A DNA stretch of 64,000 nucleotides from Nocardia jejuensis NBRC 103114 (GTDB lineage: Bacteria; Actinomycetota; Actinomycetes; Mycobacteriales; Mycobacteriaceae): contig NZ_BDBU01000030.1 of the NCBI RefSeq assembly GCF_001613145.1, positions 1 through 64,000 of the forward strand. The letters are read 5' to 3'. Positions 1 to 9,439 of the stretch are shown piece by piece (within the stretch, counting starts at the first letter, position 1; each line of letters starts with the position of its first letter). The notes under the pieces are model-generated. The model was given only the letters and a program-made list of their open reading frames with translations, made no database searches and was not told where the DNA came from. A program made the translations under genes and the position numbers.

Positions 1-2
1 CC

Positions 3-1523
3 TCGCCGGTCGCACCGGGGGACGAGGCTCGTCCGGTCGAGCAGGGGCCGCGGCACGTCGCTCCCAGCGCGCCCGCGGGCATGGAGTCGATGCAGCGGCA
101 GCCGGAACCGCTGGCGAAACAACCGGAAATGGTTACGCGGCACAAGGACTCGCCGGCCGAATCCGGTGCGGGGCGGCCGCCGCAGGGCGCCGCCGATGCG
201 GAGAACTCGGGCGAGACCCGGCGCATCTCGGCGGAGGAGACGGCGGGGCGGGGATCCTTCGGGGCTCCGGTCGCACAGGTTCCCGCGGCTCAGGGGCCCG
301 GTGCTCCCGGGCCGGATGCGCAGGGGCAGGCCGCGCAAGGTCAAGCGCCGCAAGGGCAGACGACGCACGGTCACGGTCCGCAAGGGCAGGGCGCGCACGG
401 CCAGGCTCCGCAGGGACACGCTGTGCCGCAGGGCCAGACGTCACAGGGCCAGACGTCACAGGGCCAGACGCCACAGGGGCAGCCGCCGCAGGGTCCGGCC
501 GACCCGAGTACCGGTGAGACGCGTCGGGTTGGGGCGGAAGACGTTTCGTCGGCGCCGGTCGCCTCCCGGGGGCTGCCGCCGGGGCTCGCGGGTGTGGGTG
601 GTCGGTTCACCCGGCCGCCGGGCACCCCGGCCGATGATCAGATGACGGCCGTGCTGGGTCGTGGGCCGCAGTCCGCGCCCGGTGATACCGGTGCGCACGG
701 GGCGGATCCGGGATATCCGCAGGGGTCGCCGCAATCCGGCGGTGCCTACGGGCAGCCGGGTCAGCAGCCGGGTCAGGGTCAACAGGGGCCGGGTCAACAG
801 GCCCCCGGTCAGCAGTATCCCGGGCAGCCGGGTCAGGGTGCGCAGGGCCCGAACACCGGGCAGTACGGCCCGGTTCAGGGTGCTCCGGCACACTACGGGC
901 AACATGCGGCCGGGCGTGGTCCCGCGGCGCCGCAGGGTCAGCAGGGCGGCGGGTACGCACCCCAGGGGCCGTACGGAGCAGCGGGTTCCGCTCAGGGTGG
1001 TTACGGACCGCAGGGCGGCTACGGCCCCGGCGGATATGGGCCCGAGGGTGGTGCGCCCGGTTCTGCCGGACGCGGGGGTTTTGCCGGCGGGTCCGGAAAC
1101 GCTGCTGGTCACGCCGGGGCGGGGTACGGTGGATCGATGCCGTCCAGTGGGTCGCGTCCATCGCATCCGCAATCGCCGGAAGATGCCGCCGGGCAACCGG
1201 ATTCGGACTCCGGTGGCTCCCGCGAGGGCAAGCCGCGCAAGGGCAAACTGTGGAACAAGATGAGGGACCGCTTCGGTGCGCCGATCATCGTCGGCGCCGC
1301 GACGCTGGCGGCGCTCGGCGCGTACGGCGACGGTGATCCGGCGCAGCTCGCCGCGCTCGACGCGTGCGCGACGACACCGTTCGTGGTGTCCCCGCGCACC
1401 GGCGTCGCCGACGTCGGGGATCCGCAGCAGCTCGATTGCCTGCGTCTGAGCATCGACAACCTGCGCTACACGATCCCGGGACCGGTGCGCGGCGCCGACC
1501 CGGGCGCCCCGATGCAGATCTGA
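3..1523 (+). CDS. Gln/Gly/Pro-rich protein, 3' part (5' end outside window)
   Basis: The reading frame is open from the left edge, so the true start probably lies upstream; the first internal ATG is at 81. About 380 residues are low complexity, rich in Q, G, P and A, with QGQ/GYGPQGG-type repeats. A basic stretch ([15 protein letters not shown]) follows, then a short hydrophobic segment ([16 protein letters not shown]), then a C-terminal part with two cysteines. I do not recognise the family. In M. tuberculosis the ESX-4 locus lies on this side of rplM, so a type VII secretion-associated role is possible, but no motif proves it. It is separated from rplM by a hairpin and 469 bases. Confidence 0.6.
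   Translation, partial: SPVAPGDEARPVEQGPRHVAPSAPAGMESMQRQPEPLAKQPEMVTRHKDSPAESGAGRPPQGAADAENSGETRRISAEETAGRGSFGAPVAQVPAAQGPGAPGPDAQGQAAQGQAPQGQTTHGHGPQGQGAHGQAPQGHAVPQGQTSQGQTSQGQTPQGQPPQGPADPSTGETRRVGAEDVSSAPVASRGLPPGLAGVGGRFTRPPGTPADDQMTAVLGRGPQSAPGDTGAHGADPGYPQGSPQSGGAYGQPGQQPGQGQQGPGQQAPGQQYPGQPGQGAQGPNTGQYGPVQGAPAHYGQHAAGRGPAAPQGQQGGGYAPQGPYGAAGSAQGGYGPQGGYGPGGYGPEGGAPGSAGRGGFAGGSGNAAGHAGAGYGGSMPSSGSRPSHPQSPEDAAGQPDSDSGGSREGKPRKGKLWNKMRDRFGAPIIVGAATLAALGAYGDGDPAQLAALDACATTPFVVSPRTGVADVGDPQQLDCLRLSIDNLRYTIPGPVRGADPGAPMQI
429..473 (+). repeat. Three tandem 15-base repeats inside the Gln-rich gene
   Basis: Three near-identical 15-base units (CAGGGCCAGACGTCA, the last ending CCA) encode repeated [10 protein letters not shown] peptides. 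They lie in a longer run of degenerate QGQ-encoding triplets (about 330-500), typical of slippage-prone low-complexity coding DNA. Confidence 0.8.
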
Positions 1524-1992
1524 TCGGTCTTCGAGCGCGGATCACGGCGGTTGTCGCACCGGCGGGATCCGAATATCGGCAGATGTGATCGGACCGATCC
1601 GAGTGCCGACCTCCGGTCGGCTCTCGCGCACCGAGTTCGGCCGCGGCGGTGGGTTTGCCGTCGCTCCTGGCGGTGGGCTATGGGCATCGATCTGTATCGG
1701 GCCGGTGATTCCGTCGGTGATGGATCCCGGTGCCCCTCCGACCGGAGTCGTGCGCCGGTCGGAGGGGCGAGCGGGCCCGTCATCCGACGAGATCTCGCTG
1801 GTCGGTGGTCTCGGCGGTCGCTGTCCGGACCGGTTTCAGGTAGGCGATACCTCGCTGGTATGGTGGCTCGTTGGCGTGCGGTACGGCCGGGTAATTCCGG
1901 TTGTCCCACGAGCCCCGGGTCTCCACCGGCCGCCGGGAACAGCTCGACCACACGCTTGTGCTGGCAAAACCTACGACAGACAGGGATGCACT
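1524..1992. other. Intergenic region upstream of rplM
   Basis: No convincing gene is seen. It holds a strong hairpin (1732-1768) and a TANNNT-type box TATGGT at 1859-1864 that could be the -10 of the rplM-rpsI promoter; its -35 is not clear. The frame of rplM is open upstream to 1585, but the ribosomal protein family begins at the GTG at 1993. Confidence 0.5.
1732..1768 (+). terminator. Hairpin, 14-bp stem, downstream of the Gln-rich gene
   Basis: GCCCCTCCGACCGG (1732-1745) pairs perfectly with CCGGTCGGAGGGGC (1755-1768) across a 9-base loop. There is no T-run, as is common in high-GC actinobacteria. It lies between the upstream gene and the rplM promoter region. Confidence 0.6.
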
Positions 1993-2436
1993 GTGCCTAC
2001 GTACAGCCCCAAGGGCGGTGACGTTACCCGCCAGTGGTACGTCATCGACGCCACTGACGTAGTGCTCGGCCGTCTCGCCGTGCAGGCTGCGAACATCCTG
2101 CGCGGTAAGAACAAGCCGACCTACGCTCCGAACTTCGATGGTGGCGACTTCGTCGTCATCATCAACGCCGACAAGGTTGCCGTCTCCGGCAACAAGAAGG
2201 CTGACAAGGTCCTCTGGACCCACTCCGGTTACCCGGGTGGCATCAAGGGCCGTACCGTGGGCCAGATCCTGGAGACCCGCCCCGACCGTCTGGTCGAGCG
2301 CGCGATCAAGGGCATGATCCCGAAGAACAAGCTTGGCAACAAGCTCGTGGGCAAGCTGAAGGTCTACGCAGGCCCGAACCACCCGCACACCGCTCAGCAG
2401 CCCATTCCGTTCGAGATCAAGCAGGTGGCCCAGTGA
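1993..2436 (+). CDS. rplM: 50S ribosomal protein L13
   Basis: This is 147 residues, the normal L13 length. It includes the conserved start [20 protein letters not shown] and motifs [40 protein letters not shown] and [15 protein letters not shown]13 binds 23S rRNA early in 50S assembly. I chose GTG at 1993 because homologues begin with (M/V)PTY; the longer open frame upstream lacks homology to L13. An AGGG-type ribosome site lies about 8 bases upstream. It overlaps rpsI by 4 bases (GTGA), so the two are translationally coupled, as in most bacteria. Confidence 0.97.
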   Translation: MPTYSPKGGDVTRQWYVIDATDVVLGRLAVQAANILRGKNKPTYAPNFDGGDFVVIINADKVAVSGNKKADKVLWTHSGYPGGIKGRTVGQILETRPDRLVERAIKGMIPKNKLGNKLVGKLKVYAGPNHPHTAQQPIPFEIKQVAQ

Positions 2437-2948
2437 CCGCTCCTGAGCAGGAATTCAACGACGACGCCGAGTACGTCGAGGACACCGCCGTCGAGGTCGT
2501 CGAGGAGGGTGACGGTTACGAGGCCGAGGAGTTCGTCGAGACCTTCGCCCCGGCTCTGATCGACCGCCCGGTTCAGACCGTCGGCCGCCGCAAGGAGGCC
2601 GTGGTCCGCGTGCGCATGGTGCCCGGCACCGGCAAGTTCGTGCTGAACGGCCGCACCATCGAGGATTACTTCCCGAACAAGGTGCACCAGCAGCTCGTCA
2701 AGTCGCCGCTGGTGCTGGTCGAGCGTGTCGAGAACTTCGACATCTACGCTCGCCTCGTCGGCGGAGGCCCCTCGGGTCAGGCCGGCGCGCTGCGTCTGGC
2801 CATCGCCCGTGCGCTCATCGTGGTCACCCTCGAGGATCGTCCTTCCCTCAAGAAGGCCGGCTTCCTGACTCGTGACCCGCGTGCCACCGAGCGTAAGAAG
2901 TACGGCCTGAAGAAGGCCCGTAAGGCGCCTCAGTACTCGAAGCGCTGA
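2433..2948 (+). CDS. rpsI: 30S ribosomal protein S9
   Basis: The protein has 171 residues. The S9 core starts around residue 45 ([20 protein letters not shown]) and ends with the typical basic tail [12 protein letters not shown], which reaches towards P-site tRNA. The N-terminal 40 residues are an acidic extension ([24 protein letters not shown]) of the kind seen in mycobacterial and nocardial S9. The start is GTG at 2433, overlapping the rplM stop by 4 bases. A strong hairpin follows the gene. Confidence 0.97.
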   Translation: MTAPEQEFNDDAEYVEDTAVEVVEEGDGYEAEEFVETFAPALIDRPVQTVGRRKEAVVRVRMVPGTGKFVLNGRTIEDYFPNKVHQQLVKSPLVLVERVENFDIYARLVGGGPSGQAGALRLAIARALIVVTLEDRPSLKKAGFLTRDPRATERKKYGLKKARKAPQYSKR

Positions 2949-2965
2949 TCTTGCTCGGTTCGGCT

Positions 2966-3003
2966 GTACCGTGCCCGGTTCCTTCGGGCGCCGGGCACGG
3001 TAC
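2966..3003 (+). terminator. Terminator hairpin after rplM-rpsI
   Basis: GTACCGTGCCCGG (2966-2978) and CCGGGCACGGTAC (2991-3003) form a perfect 13-bp stem with a 12-base loop, starting 17 bases after the rpsI stop. There is no U-tract. It separates the ribosomal operon from glmM. Confidence 0.75.
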
Positions 3004-3114
3004 GGTCGAACCGGCAACCTGTCGAGAGCAGGCTCCCTGCAGTGGGTTTCGCGGAACATCGCGGACCGCTCGGGTGCCTGCTCTCGTGCTGTATCCACCG
3101 ACCAGGGGTTGAGT

Positions 3115-4482
3115 ATGGGACGTTTGTTCGGCACCGACGGAGTCCGCGGACTCGCCAACGACTCGTTGAGTCCTGAGCTGGCGCTACGCGTTTCGGCCGC
3201 GGCTGCGCAGGTTCTGAGCCGGGGCAAGAAGCGCGCGCTCGCTGTCGTCGGGCGTGATCCGCGCGCCAGCGGTGAAATGCTGGAGGCCGCGGTCACCGCC
3301 GGCCTGACTTCCGCTGGGGTGGACGTACTTTCGGTGGGCGTACTGCCGACACCGGCCGTCGCCTATCTGACCGGCGTGTACGACGCCTGCCTGGGCGTGA
3401 TGATCTCCGCCTCGCACAATCCCATGCCGGACAACGGCATCAAGATCTTCGCCGCGGGCGGGCACAAGCTCGACGACGCCGCCGAGGATCGCATCGAAGC
3501 GCTGGTCGCCGCGGGCGTGTTCACCCGCCCCACCGGTGGCGGCATCGGCCGGGTGCTCGGCAAGCCCGGTCAGGTGTTCCACGCCGACGATCGATACAGC
3601 CTCGAGGGCACCCATGAGCGCTACATCGAGCACCTGGTCGAGGCCACCGGCCGCGATCTGAGCGGGCTCACCGTGGTGGTGGACTGCGCGCACGGCGCGG
3701 CGTCGGAGGTCGGCCCGGCCGCCTACCGCGAGGCCGGTGCGACGGTGATCGCCATCAACGCCGACCCGGACGGGTTGAACATCAACGACAATTGCGGCTC
3801 GACGCATCTGGAGCACATCCAGCGCGCGGTCCGTGAGCACGGGGCGGATCTGGGCATCGCGCACGACGGCGACGCCGATCGCTGCCTGGCCGTGGACGCC
3901 GCCGGCGCCATCGTGGACGGCGACGCCATCATGGCGGTGCTCGCGCTGGCCATGGCCGACGCGGGCGAACTCGCCGAGAAGACCCTCGTCGCCACCGTCA
4001 TGAGCAACCTCGGGCTGCATATCGCCATGCGCGAGGCCGGAATCGAGATGCGCACCACCGCGGTCGGTGATCGCTACGTGCTCGAGGAACTGCGCCGGGG
4101 CGGCTTCACCCTCGGCGGCGAGCAGTCCGGTCACGTGGTGTTCCCCAAGCACGGCACCACCGGCGACGGCGTGCTGACCGGGTTGCGCATCATGGCCCGG
4201 ATGGCCGAAACCGGCCGCACCCTGGCCGATCTCGCGTCCGTCGTGCAGACGGTGCCGCAGGTGCTGCTGAACGTTCCGGTGTCCGACAAGGCCGCGGTGG
4301 CCGTGGCTCCGACGGTGCTGGAGGCCGTGACCGCCGCCGAGCGCGAGCTGGGTGAGACCGGCCGAGTTCTGCTGCGCCCCAGTGGAACCGAGCAGCTCGT
4401 GCGCGTCATGGTCGAAGCGACGGACCTGGACGCGGCGCACCGCCTCGCGGGGGATCTGGCGAAGCTGGTCGCCGCGGTCTGA
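3115..4482 (+). CDS. glmM: Phosphoglucosamine mutase
   Basis: The product interconverts glucosamine-6-phosphate and glucosamine-1-phosphate on the way to UDP-GlcNAc for peptidoglycan. It has 455 residues, normal for the family. Visible motifs are the start [12 protein letters not shown], the phosphoserine loop ISASHNP (Ser100 of this start), the metal loop DGDADR, GEQSGH in the sugar-binding loop, and RPSGTE in the C-terminal phosphate-binding loop. The ATG at 3115 has AGGGG 6-7 bases upstream; the frame is open further upstream, but that part is unlike the family. Order rplM-rpsI-glmM matches M. tuberculosis (glmM was called mrsA there). glmS, the preceding enzyme of the pathway, lies 6 kb downstream. 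Confidence 0.97.
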   Translation: MGRLFGTDGVRGLANDSLSPELALRVSAAAAQVLSRGKKRALAVVGRDPRASGEMLEAAVTAGLTSAGVDVLSVGVLPTPAVAYLTGVYDACLGVMISASHNPMPDNGIKIFAAGGHKLDDAAEDRIEALVAAGVFTRPTGGGIGRVLGKPGQVFHADDRYSLEGTHERYIEHLVEATGRDLSGLTVVVDCAHGAASEVGPAAYREAGATVIAINADPDGLNINDNCGSTHLEHIQRAVREHGADLGIAHDGDADRCLAVDAAGAIVDGDAIMAVLALAMADAGELAEKTLVATVMSNLGLHIAMREAGIEMRTTAVGDRYVLEELRRGGFTLGGEQSGHVVFPKHGTTGDGVLTGLRIMARMAETGRTLADLASVVQTVPQVLLNVPVSDKAAVAVAPTVLEAVTAAERELGETGRVLLRPSGTEQLVRVMVEATDLDAAHRLAGDLAKLVAAV

Positions 4483-4507
4483 CCGCTCGGAGCGATCGAC
4501 CGGGGTG

Positions 4508-6151
4508 CTACTGCGCCTCGGTCAACCGGCCGCCGTCGAGGTGCCACCGGCGGGTGGCTCGCACGTTGTCGAGCATGCGACGGTCGTGGGTGACGAGAAG
4601 AACTGTGCCCTCGAAGGATTCGACGGCTTCCTCGAGTTGTTCGATGGCGGCCAGGTCCAGGTGGTTGGTGGGCTCGTCCAGGACCAGCAGGTTGACGCCG
4701 CGGGCCTGGAGCAGGGCCAGTGCGGCGCGGGTGCGCTCACCGGGGGAGAGGGTGTCGTTGGGGCGCAGCACATGCGGGCCGCGCAGGCCGAACTTGGCCA
4801 GCAGGGTGCGGACCTCGGCCTCGGGCCAGTCGGGGATCTCGGCGCTGAAAGTGTCGGCGAGAGTGCCGGATCCGCGGAAGAGGCCGCGCGCCTGATCGAC
4901 CTCGCCGATCGCGACCCCGGAGCCCAGCATGGCTGATCCGCTGTCCGGCTTCGTCTTTCCGAGCAGCAGGGACAGCAGCGTGGACTTGCCCGCGCCGTTG
5001 GCTCCGGTGAGCACGATCCGATCGCCGAAATCGATCTGGACCGTGACCGGGCCGAGGGTGAAGTCGCCGCGCGTGACGCTCGCGCCGCCGAGGGTCGCCA
5101 CCACCGTGCCGCTGCGCGGTGCGACGGCGATGGACATCTTCAGTTCCCACTCCTTGCGCGGCTCCTCCACCGCGTCCAGGCGTTCGATGCGTTTGAGGGT
5201 CTGCTTGACCTTGGACGCCTGCTTCTCGGTGGCCTCGGCACGCGTCTTGCGGCCCATCTTGTCCGAATCGTTCTTGCCCTTGCGGCGGGCGTTGCGGACG
5301 CCGTGCTCCATCCAGTTGCGCTGCATGCCCGCTCGCGCTTCGAGTCCCGCCTTGGTGTCGGCGAATTCGTCGTAGGCCTCGCGGGCGTGGCGGCGGGCGA
5401 TCTCGCGCTCGCTCAGGTACGACTCGTAGCCGCCGTCGTAACTGCCGACCTGCTGCTGCGCCAGATCGAGTTCCAGAATGCGATTCACGGTGCGCGCCAG
5501 GAACTCCCGATCGTGGCTGATCACCATGAGCGGTTCCCGCACGCCCGTCACGAACTGCTCCAGCCGGTCCAGGCCGTCCAGATCGAGATCGTTGGTGGGC
5601 TCGTCCAGCAGCAGAATGTCGAAGCGGGACAACAGAACCGATGCCAGACCGGCGCGGGCGGCCTGACCGCCGGACAGCACGGTCATGAGGGTGTCGAGGC
5701 CGTGCGGCAGGCTCGCGGTGAGTCCCAGATCGGCCGCCACCTCCTCGGCGCGCTGCTCCAGGTCCGCGCCGCCGAGCGCGAGCCAGCGCTCGAGTGCGGG
5801 GGAGTACTCGTCCTCGCCGCCGTCGGCCAGGCGTTCGGCGGCCTCGTCCATGGTGCGCTGCGCCTCGGCGACGGTGGTGCGGCGGCGCAGGAACTCCAGC
5901 ACCGTCTCGCCTTCGACGCGTTCGGGCTCCTGGGCCAGGTAGCCGACCGTGGCATCGGGTGGGCTGAGGGTGATCTCGCCCTCCGGCGCGTCGCGGTCGG
6001 CGAGCATGCGCAGCAGGGTGGACTTCCCGGCTCCGTTCACGCCGACGAGGCCGATCACGTCCCCGGGTGCCAGGACGAGATCGAGGTCGGAGAACAGGGT
6101 TCGTTCGCCGTGTCCGGCGGCGAGTCCGCGCGCATGCAGAGTGGTGCTCAC
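4508..6151 (-). CDS. ABC-F family ATP-binding protein
   Basis: The protein has 547 residues with two ABC ATPase domains and no membrane segments, the ABC-F layout. Domain 1 has Walker A GVNGAGKST, signature LSGGQAAR and Walker B ILLLDEPTNDLD. The interdomain linker is charged and helical (about residues 235-320). Domain 2 has GANGAGKST, LSPGERTR and LLVLDEPTNHLD. ABC-F proteins act on the ribosome (translation factors such as EttA, or antibiotic-protection proteins such as Msr/Vga); which subgroup this is cannot be told by eye. It is convergent with glmM, 25 bases apart. The ATG at 6151 fits the start of domain 1. Confidence 0.9.
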   Translation of the reverse strand: MSTTLHARGLAAGHGERTLFSDLDLVLAPGDVIGLVGVNGAGKSTLLRMLADRDAPEGEITLSPPDATVGYLAQEPERVEGETVLEFLRRRTTVAEAQRTMDEAAERLADGGEDEYSPALERWLALGGADLEQRAEEVAADLGLTASLPHGLDTLMTVLSGGQAARAGLASVLLSRFDILLLDEPTNDLDLDGLDRLEQFVTGVREPLMVISHDREFLARTVNRILELDLAQQQVGSYDGGYESYLSEREIARRHAREAYDEFADTKAGLEARAGMQRNWMEHGVRNARRKGKNDSDKMGRKTRAEATEKQASKVKQTLKRIERLDAVEEPRKEWELKMSIAVAPRSGTVVATLGGASVTRGDFTLGPVTVQIDFGDRIVLTGANGAGKSTLLSLLLGKTKPDSGSAMLGSGVAIGEVDQARGLFRGSGTLADTFSAEIPDWPEAEVRTLLAKFGLRGPHVLRPNDTLSPGERTRAALALLQARGVNLLVLDEPTNHLDLAAIEQLEEAVESFEGTVLLVTHDRRMLDNVRATRRWHLDGGRLTEAQ

Positions 6152-6267
6152 CAGGGCGATTCTGCCCTGCTCAGGGTTGCACCCTGACCCCGCCCCCGCC
6201 GAAGTTCAGGGTCGTAATGGGTCATGGGACCGATGTGCGGTGCGCGCGGACTCGGCACAGTGGAGAT

Positions 6268-6465
6268 ATGACAACACCGACCACCACCCGTCAGCTTCGT
6301 CGCTCCACCACCGACAAATGGTTCGCCGGCGTGTGCGGCGGTCTGGCCGAATACCTCGGCTGGAACGCCACTCTCGTGCGCCTGCTCTTCATCCTGTCGT
6401 GCCTGCTTCCGGGGCCGCAGTTCATCCTCTACATCGCGCTGTGGATCATCATTCCGAAGCGCTGA
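6268..6465 (+). CDS. Small PspC-domain membrane protein
   Basis: A 65-residue protein that is almost entirely a PspC domain: LRRSTTDKWFAGVCGGLAEYLGWN, then a hydrophobic segment LVRLLFILSCLLPGPQFILYIALWIIIP. PspC domains occur in phage-shock and envelope-stress proteins and as sensors of some histidine kinases. I take ATG 6268 because the PspC core starts just after it; a GGAG lies only 2 bases before it, so the spacing is poor and the start is less certain. Two other PspC-containing proteins occur in this window (38308-40044 and 49094-50440). Confidence 0.8.
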   Translation: MTTPTTTRQLRRSTTDKWFAGVCGGLAEYLGWNATLVRLLFILSCLLPGPQFILYIALWIIIPKR

Positions 6466-6565
6466 ATATCCACACCGACAGAGTTATCCACAATCGGTAT
6501 GAAGCGGCTGCGTGCTCCGCGCCGTGGTGACAGGATGAGAGCCACGTCACTGCGGAGGAGCGCAC

Positions 6566-6877
6566 ATGGCCATATCAGGTGATCTTTCGGGCAGCCTGGA
6601 TTTGCCGAACCTCGACGCGCATTCGGAATTGGGTGCGCTGGGTGCCATCGAACTCGAGCACCCGACTCAGGACATCGACGGTGACGGGCTATTGGACACC
6701 GTGACCACCAGCAGCGATCACGCCATGCACGTGTGGACGGATCTCGATCACGACGGCTACGCCGATCATGTGACGGTCGTGGACACCGGCGGGGACTACG
6801 CGGCGTGGGAGTTCCACCATCATCCCGACGGCACCACCGAATGGGTGCGCACGGATGAGGGCCGCCTCGGCAAATAG
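6566..6877 (+). CDS. Small acidic protein with DxDxDG loops
   Basis: A 103-residue protein with two Asp-rich loops, DIDGDGLLD and DLDHDGYAD, resembling calcium-binding EF-hand or dockerin-like loops, followed by WEFHHHPDGTTEWVRTDEG. No signal peptide is visible. The family looks like a small actinobacterial conserved protein (I believe the DUF6802 group, not verified). GGAGGAG sits 6-7 bases before the ATG. Next downstream is the candidate type VII substrate pair. Calcium binding is an inference from the loops only. Confidence 0.75.
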   Translation: MAISGDLSGSLDLPNLDAHSELGALGAIELEHPTQDIDGDGLLDTVTTSSDHAMHVWTDLDHDGYADHVTVVDTGGDYAAWEFHHHPDGTTEWVRTDEGRLGK

Positions 6878-6942
6878 CCGGGCATTCAGGTGGGGGCGTG
6901 CCGGCGAAACAGCCGCGTGCCAGGGGGATTCGAGGGGGACAC

Positions 6943-7260
6943 ATGAGTGGATCCACCATGCTCGGCGTCGATACCGATGCGCTGCGAGGTGCCGCCGTGA
7001 CCCTGCGGGAATGCGCGGTCACGCTCGGCCTACAGGGTCGCCGGGTCGGCGATCGCGCATTCGGAAGCGGGAACGACGCCGGTTTCGACTATTCGCGACA
7101 GGGCCGCGCGGTACACGAGGGCCTCGAGCGAATCGCCGCCCGCCTGCGCGACTGGTCCGCCGCCGCCGAGGCCACCGCCACCGTATTCGCGCGCGCCGCA
7201 GCCGAATACGACCGCATCGACACCGAGCGTGCCCGCGCGGTATCGGAGGTGCGGCCGTGA
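6943..7260 (+). CDS. EspC-like small protein, candidate type VII secretion substrate
   Basis: A 105-residue helical protein: LGVDTDALRGAAVTLRE, a turn near residue 45, then a long helix ending AAEYDRIDTERA. Length, helix-turn-helix form and the C-terminal Y-x3-D motif (Tyr89/Asp93) match ESX/EspC-type secreted proteins; no WxG is present in the turn. AGGGGG lies a few bases upstream of ATG 6943. It overlaps the next gene by 4 bases (GTGA), so they are co-translated. Position after glmM corresponds to M. tuberculosis Rv3440c as I remember it. Secretion is inferred, not shown. Confidence 0.75.
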   Translation: MSGSTMLGVDTDALRGAAVTLRECAVTLGLQGRRVGDRAFGSGNDAGFDYSRQGRAVHEGLERIAARLRDWSAAAEATATVFARAAAEYDRIDTERARAVSEVRP

Positions 7261-9428
7261 GCGCCGAAGGCATGTCGATCGACGAGATCCTCGACCGCGG
7301 AGCCCCCGGCCTGCGGTACTGGGACGCCTTCCTGCCCCTCTACGAGAGGGCATTCGGCCACCCGGCCGCCACCCTCTCGGAGCTGCGGGCCGCCTACGAC
7401 GAACAGCGCGGCACCGACCTCGCCGAACTCGACTCCGCTCGAACGGAATTGGATGGAGCGCTCACCGAGGCCGAATCCCAGTGGTCCACCTACCAGCAGC
7501 TGACCCGGGCCCTCCCCGGTCTCTGGCAGGGCGGCACGGGCGCCGAGGCGCTCACCGTCGTCGCCGGCCAACTCCGCACGGCCCGAGCCGATCTCGACCT
7601 GATCCGGGCCGCGGCCGCTGCCCTGTCGGACCTCCCGGACCGGCTTCGTGCGGCCGCCCACGCCAAGGCGCGAGACACCCTTGCCTTGCTCGGTCACCCG
7701 GGCGACACCTCACCCGATCCCGCGATAGACGGCCGTACCGCCGCCGACATCGAAGCCCTCCTGGACACCGATTCCCCCTGGCTCACCGACACGTTCAAAC
7801 CCGAGATCGAGCACAGCCTCGCCCTGTTCGGCGCCACCTGCACCACCGCCGACCAGCTCTTCGAATCGCACTACGACACCCTCCTGACCACTCTCGGCCG
7901 CATCCCCGACACCCCCTACCCGCACCCCGGCGATCTCCCGGCCTCCGCCCCGCCCTCCGCCGAAAGCGCAGCACCGCACTCACTCTCACCTCCGCAGCCG
8001 GAATCGACCCGCCCGCAAGCCGTCGGCCCGCCGAACTCCTCGGGCCCGTCGGACTCCGCCGGACCGCCTCGGATTGCCGGTGTGCCTGAGGTATCCGGCT
8101 CGTCGCAGACCTGGGATCAGCCTCCGTCGATGCCGCAGGCTCGGCAGCCGTCGGCTCAGCCGGGGGAGTCTCAGCCGGGTGCTCCGGTGCGGTCATCGTC
8201 GCCGTCCGAACCGGGTTCTCCTGGAACGGTCCCGCAGTCGGCCTCATCCGGCGATTGCTGTGGGAAGGCACTGTCCGCGCAGGACTCTCCTGGAACGGTC
8301 CCGCAGTCCACCTCATCCGGTGATCGCTGTGGGACGTGCGCTGAATCATCGTCGCCGACATCGAGTGACCGGTCCGGCGCTGCTGGTCCGCACTCACGCG
8401 GGAGCGCCCAGCCGGATGCCTCCGCGAGCCCTGGATCGGGCGCCGGTGCCGACGCATTGCATGCCGAGGGGGCGGAATCCGCACAGCAGCAGGCACTCCT
8501 GGGCAGCGATGCCGCGCTGTCGGAACTGTCCACCGCCCTCACCGCCGGGCTGAGCGACCTTGTCCGCACAGTCATCACCGGGATCTCGACTATCGATTTC
8601 GAAGGGCTCGGTTCGCTGCTCGACCCGCTGCCGGACGAACCTTCGGAACCCTCTGGTACTACAGGCGATCCCGAGAATCCGGGCCCAGCCGATGGCCTCT
8701 CCACGACGGGCTCCTCGACCGGCGATGTTCCCTCGGTGCCCGAATCGCCGAGCGCCTCCGACCATCTCGCCGAGACGTCGCCGAACAGCCCGGCCGACCC
8801 TGCCACGGACCGAGCCGCCGAGCCTCGAGCGCCGGGCGATCCCGCGGTCCCTGACCACTCACCCGGATGCGCGGTCCCCTCCTCGCCCGGAGTGTCCTGT
8901 CCAGCGGATACCGGCCAGCTCCCCGCCGAGGGGAACCAACCCTCCTGTGCATCCACTGCGGTGTGCGGCTGCCGTTCGCCGAATTGTTCTGTACCCCTTG
9001 ACGATTGCGATTCGCACCGCTCGTGCTGCGGGCCCGCGCCGACTACCGAGTGTGCCCAGCTGCCCTCGTCCGACGCGGTCCCACCGACGCACGAGGGCGC
9101 GAGACCGACTCCGCCGTCGGGGGACAGTGCCGGTGCGACTCCACCGTCGGAGGACGGTGTGGGTCCACCGTCGGATGACAATGCGGGTCCGGCCACTCCG
9201 CCGGAGGACGGCGCGGGCATGGCCCCACCGGCCGCCGACGGCACGTATCCGTTCCCGCCGATCGAGGGCGGCACGCCCACCGACGATTCCGGTCCGCCCA
9301 CCGTGGAACCCATTCCACCCCTGGAAGATCCCGCCCCATCGGTAAGTCCCCACCCGTCCCTCGGTGAGGACCCCACGATCGAAATCCCGGACGGCGGAAT
9401 CGAAATCCCCGGTGCGACGGCGTCCTGA
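7257..9428 (+). CDS. Large Pro/Ser-rich protein with WxG helical N-terminus, partner of the EspC-like protein
   Basis: The protein has 723 residues. About residues 1-220 are helical and contain a W-x-G motif (Trp90-Gln-Gly92 in ALPGLWQGGTGAE), typical of the turn of WXG/PPE-type secretion substrates. The rest is low complexity, rich in P, S, G, E and D, with a short conserved-looking helix around 415-455 (QQALLGSDAALSELSTALTAGLSDL). Two 23-residue repeats (SPGTVPQS...) lie about 320-366. At least 14 cysteines cluster in the tail, which is unusual. It starts at GTG 7257, overlapping the upstream stop. The region corresponds to Ala/Pro-rich Rv3439c of M. tuberculosis. The function is unknown. 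Confidence 0.75.
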   Translation: MSAEGMSIDEILDRGAPGLRYWDAFLPLYERAFGHPAATLSELRAAYDEQRGTDLAELDSARTELDGALTEAESQWSTYQQLTRALPGLWQGGTGAEALTVVAGQLRTARADLDLIRAAAAALSDLPDRLRAAAHAKARDTLALLGHPGDTSPDPAIDGRTAADIEALLDTDSPWLTDTFKPEIEHSLALFGATCTTADQLFESHYDTLLTTLGRIPDTPYPHPGDLPASAPPSAESAAPHSLSPPQPESTRPQAVGPPNSSGPSDSAGPPRIAGVPEVSGSSQTWDQPPSMPQARQPSAQPGESQPGAPVRSSSPSEPGSPGTVPQSASSGDCCGKALSAQDSPGTVPQSTSSGDRCGTCAESSSPTSSDRSGAAGPHSRGSAQPDASASPGSGAGADALHAEGAESAQQQALLGSDAALSELSTALTAGLSDLVRTVITGISTIDFEGLGSLLDPLPDEPSEPSGTTGDPENPGPADGLSTTGSSTGDVPSVPESPSASDHLAETSPNSPADPATDRAAEPRAPGDPAVPDHSPGCAVPSSPGVSCPADTGQLPAEGNQPSCASTAVCGCRSPNCSVPLDDCDSHRSCCGPAPTTECAQLPSSDAVPPTHEGARPTPPSGDSAGATPPSEDGVGPPSDDNAGPATPPEDGAGMAPPAADGTYPFPPIEGGTPTDDSGPPTVEPIPPLEDPAPSVSPHPSLGEDPTIEIPDGGIEIPGATAS
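8217..8332 (+). repeat. Two copies of a 69-base in-frame repeat
   Basis: Units starting at 8217 and 8286 share TCTCCTGGAACGGTCCCGCA and most of the following ~28 bases, offset by 69 bases (23 codons). They encode SPGTVPQS(A/T)SSGD plus Cys-containing ends (CCG and RCGTC). Confidence 0.8.
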
Positions 9429-9439
9429 CCGGTGCGGAC

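Noticed and set aside
8171-9376. A 401-codon minus-strand frame with Gly/Ser/Pro-rich sequence
   Set aside because: It arises from the low-complexity, repeat-rich composition of the plus-strand gene, which has a coherent start coupled to the preceding gene.
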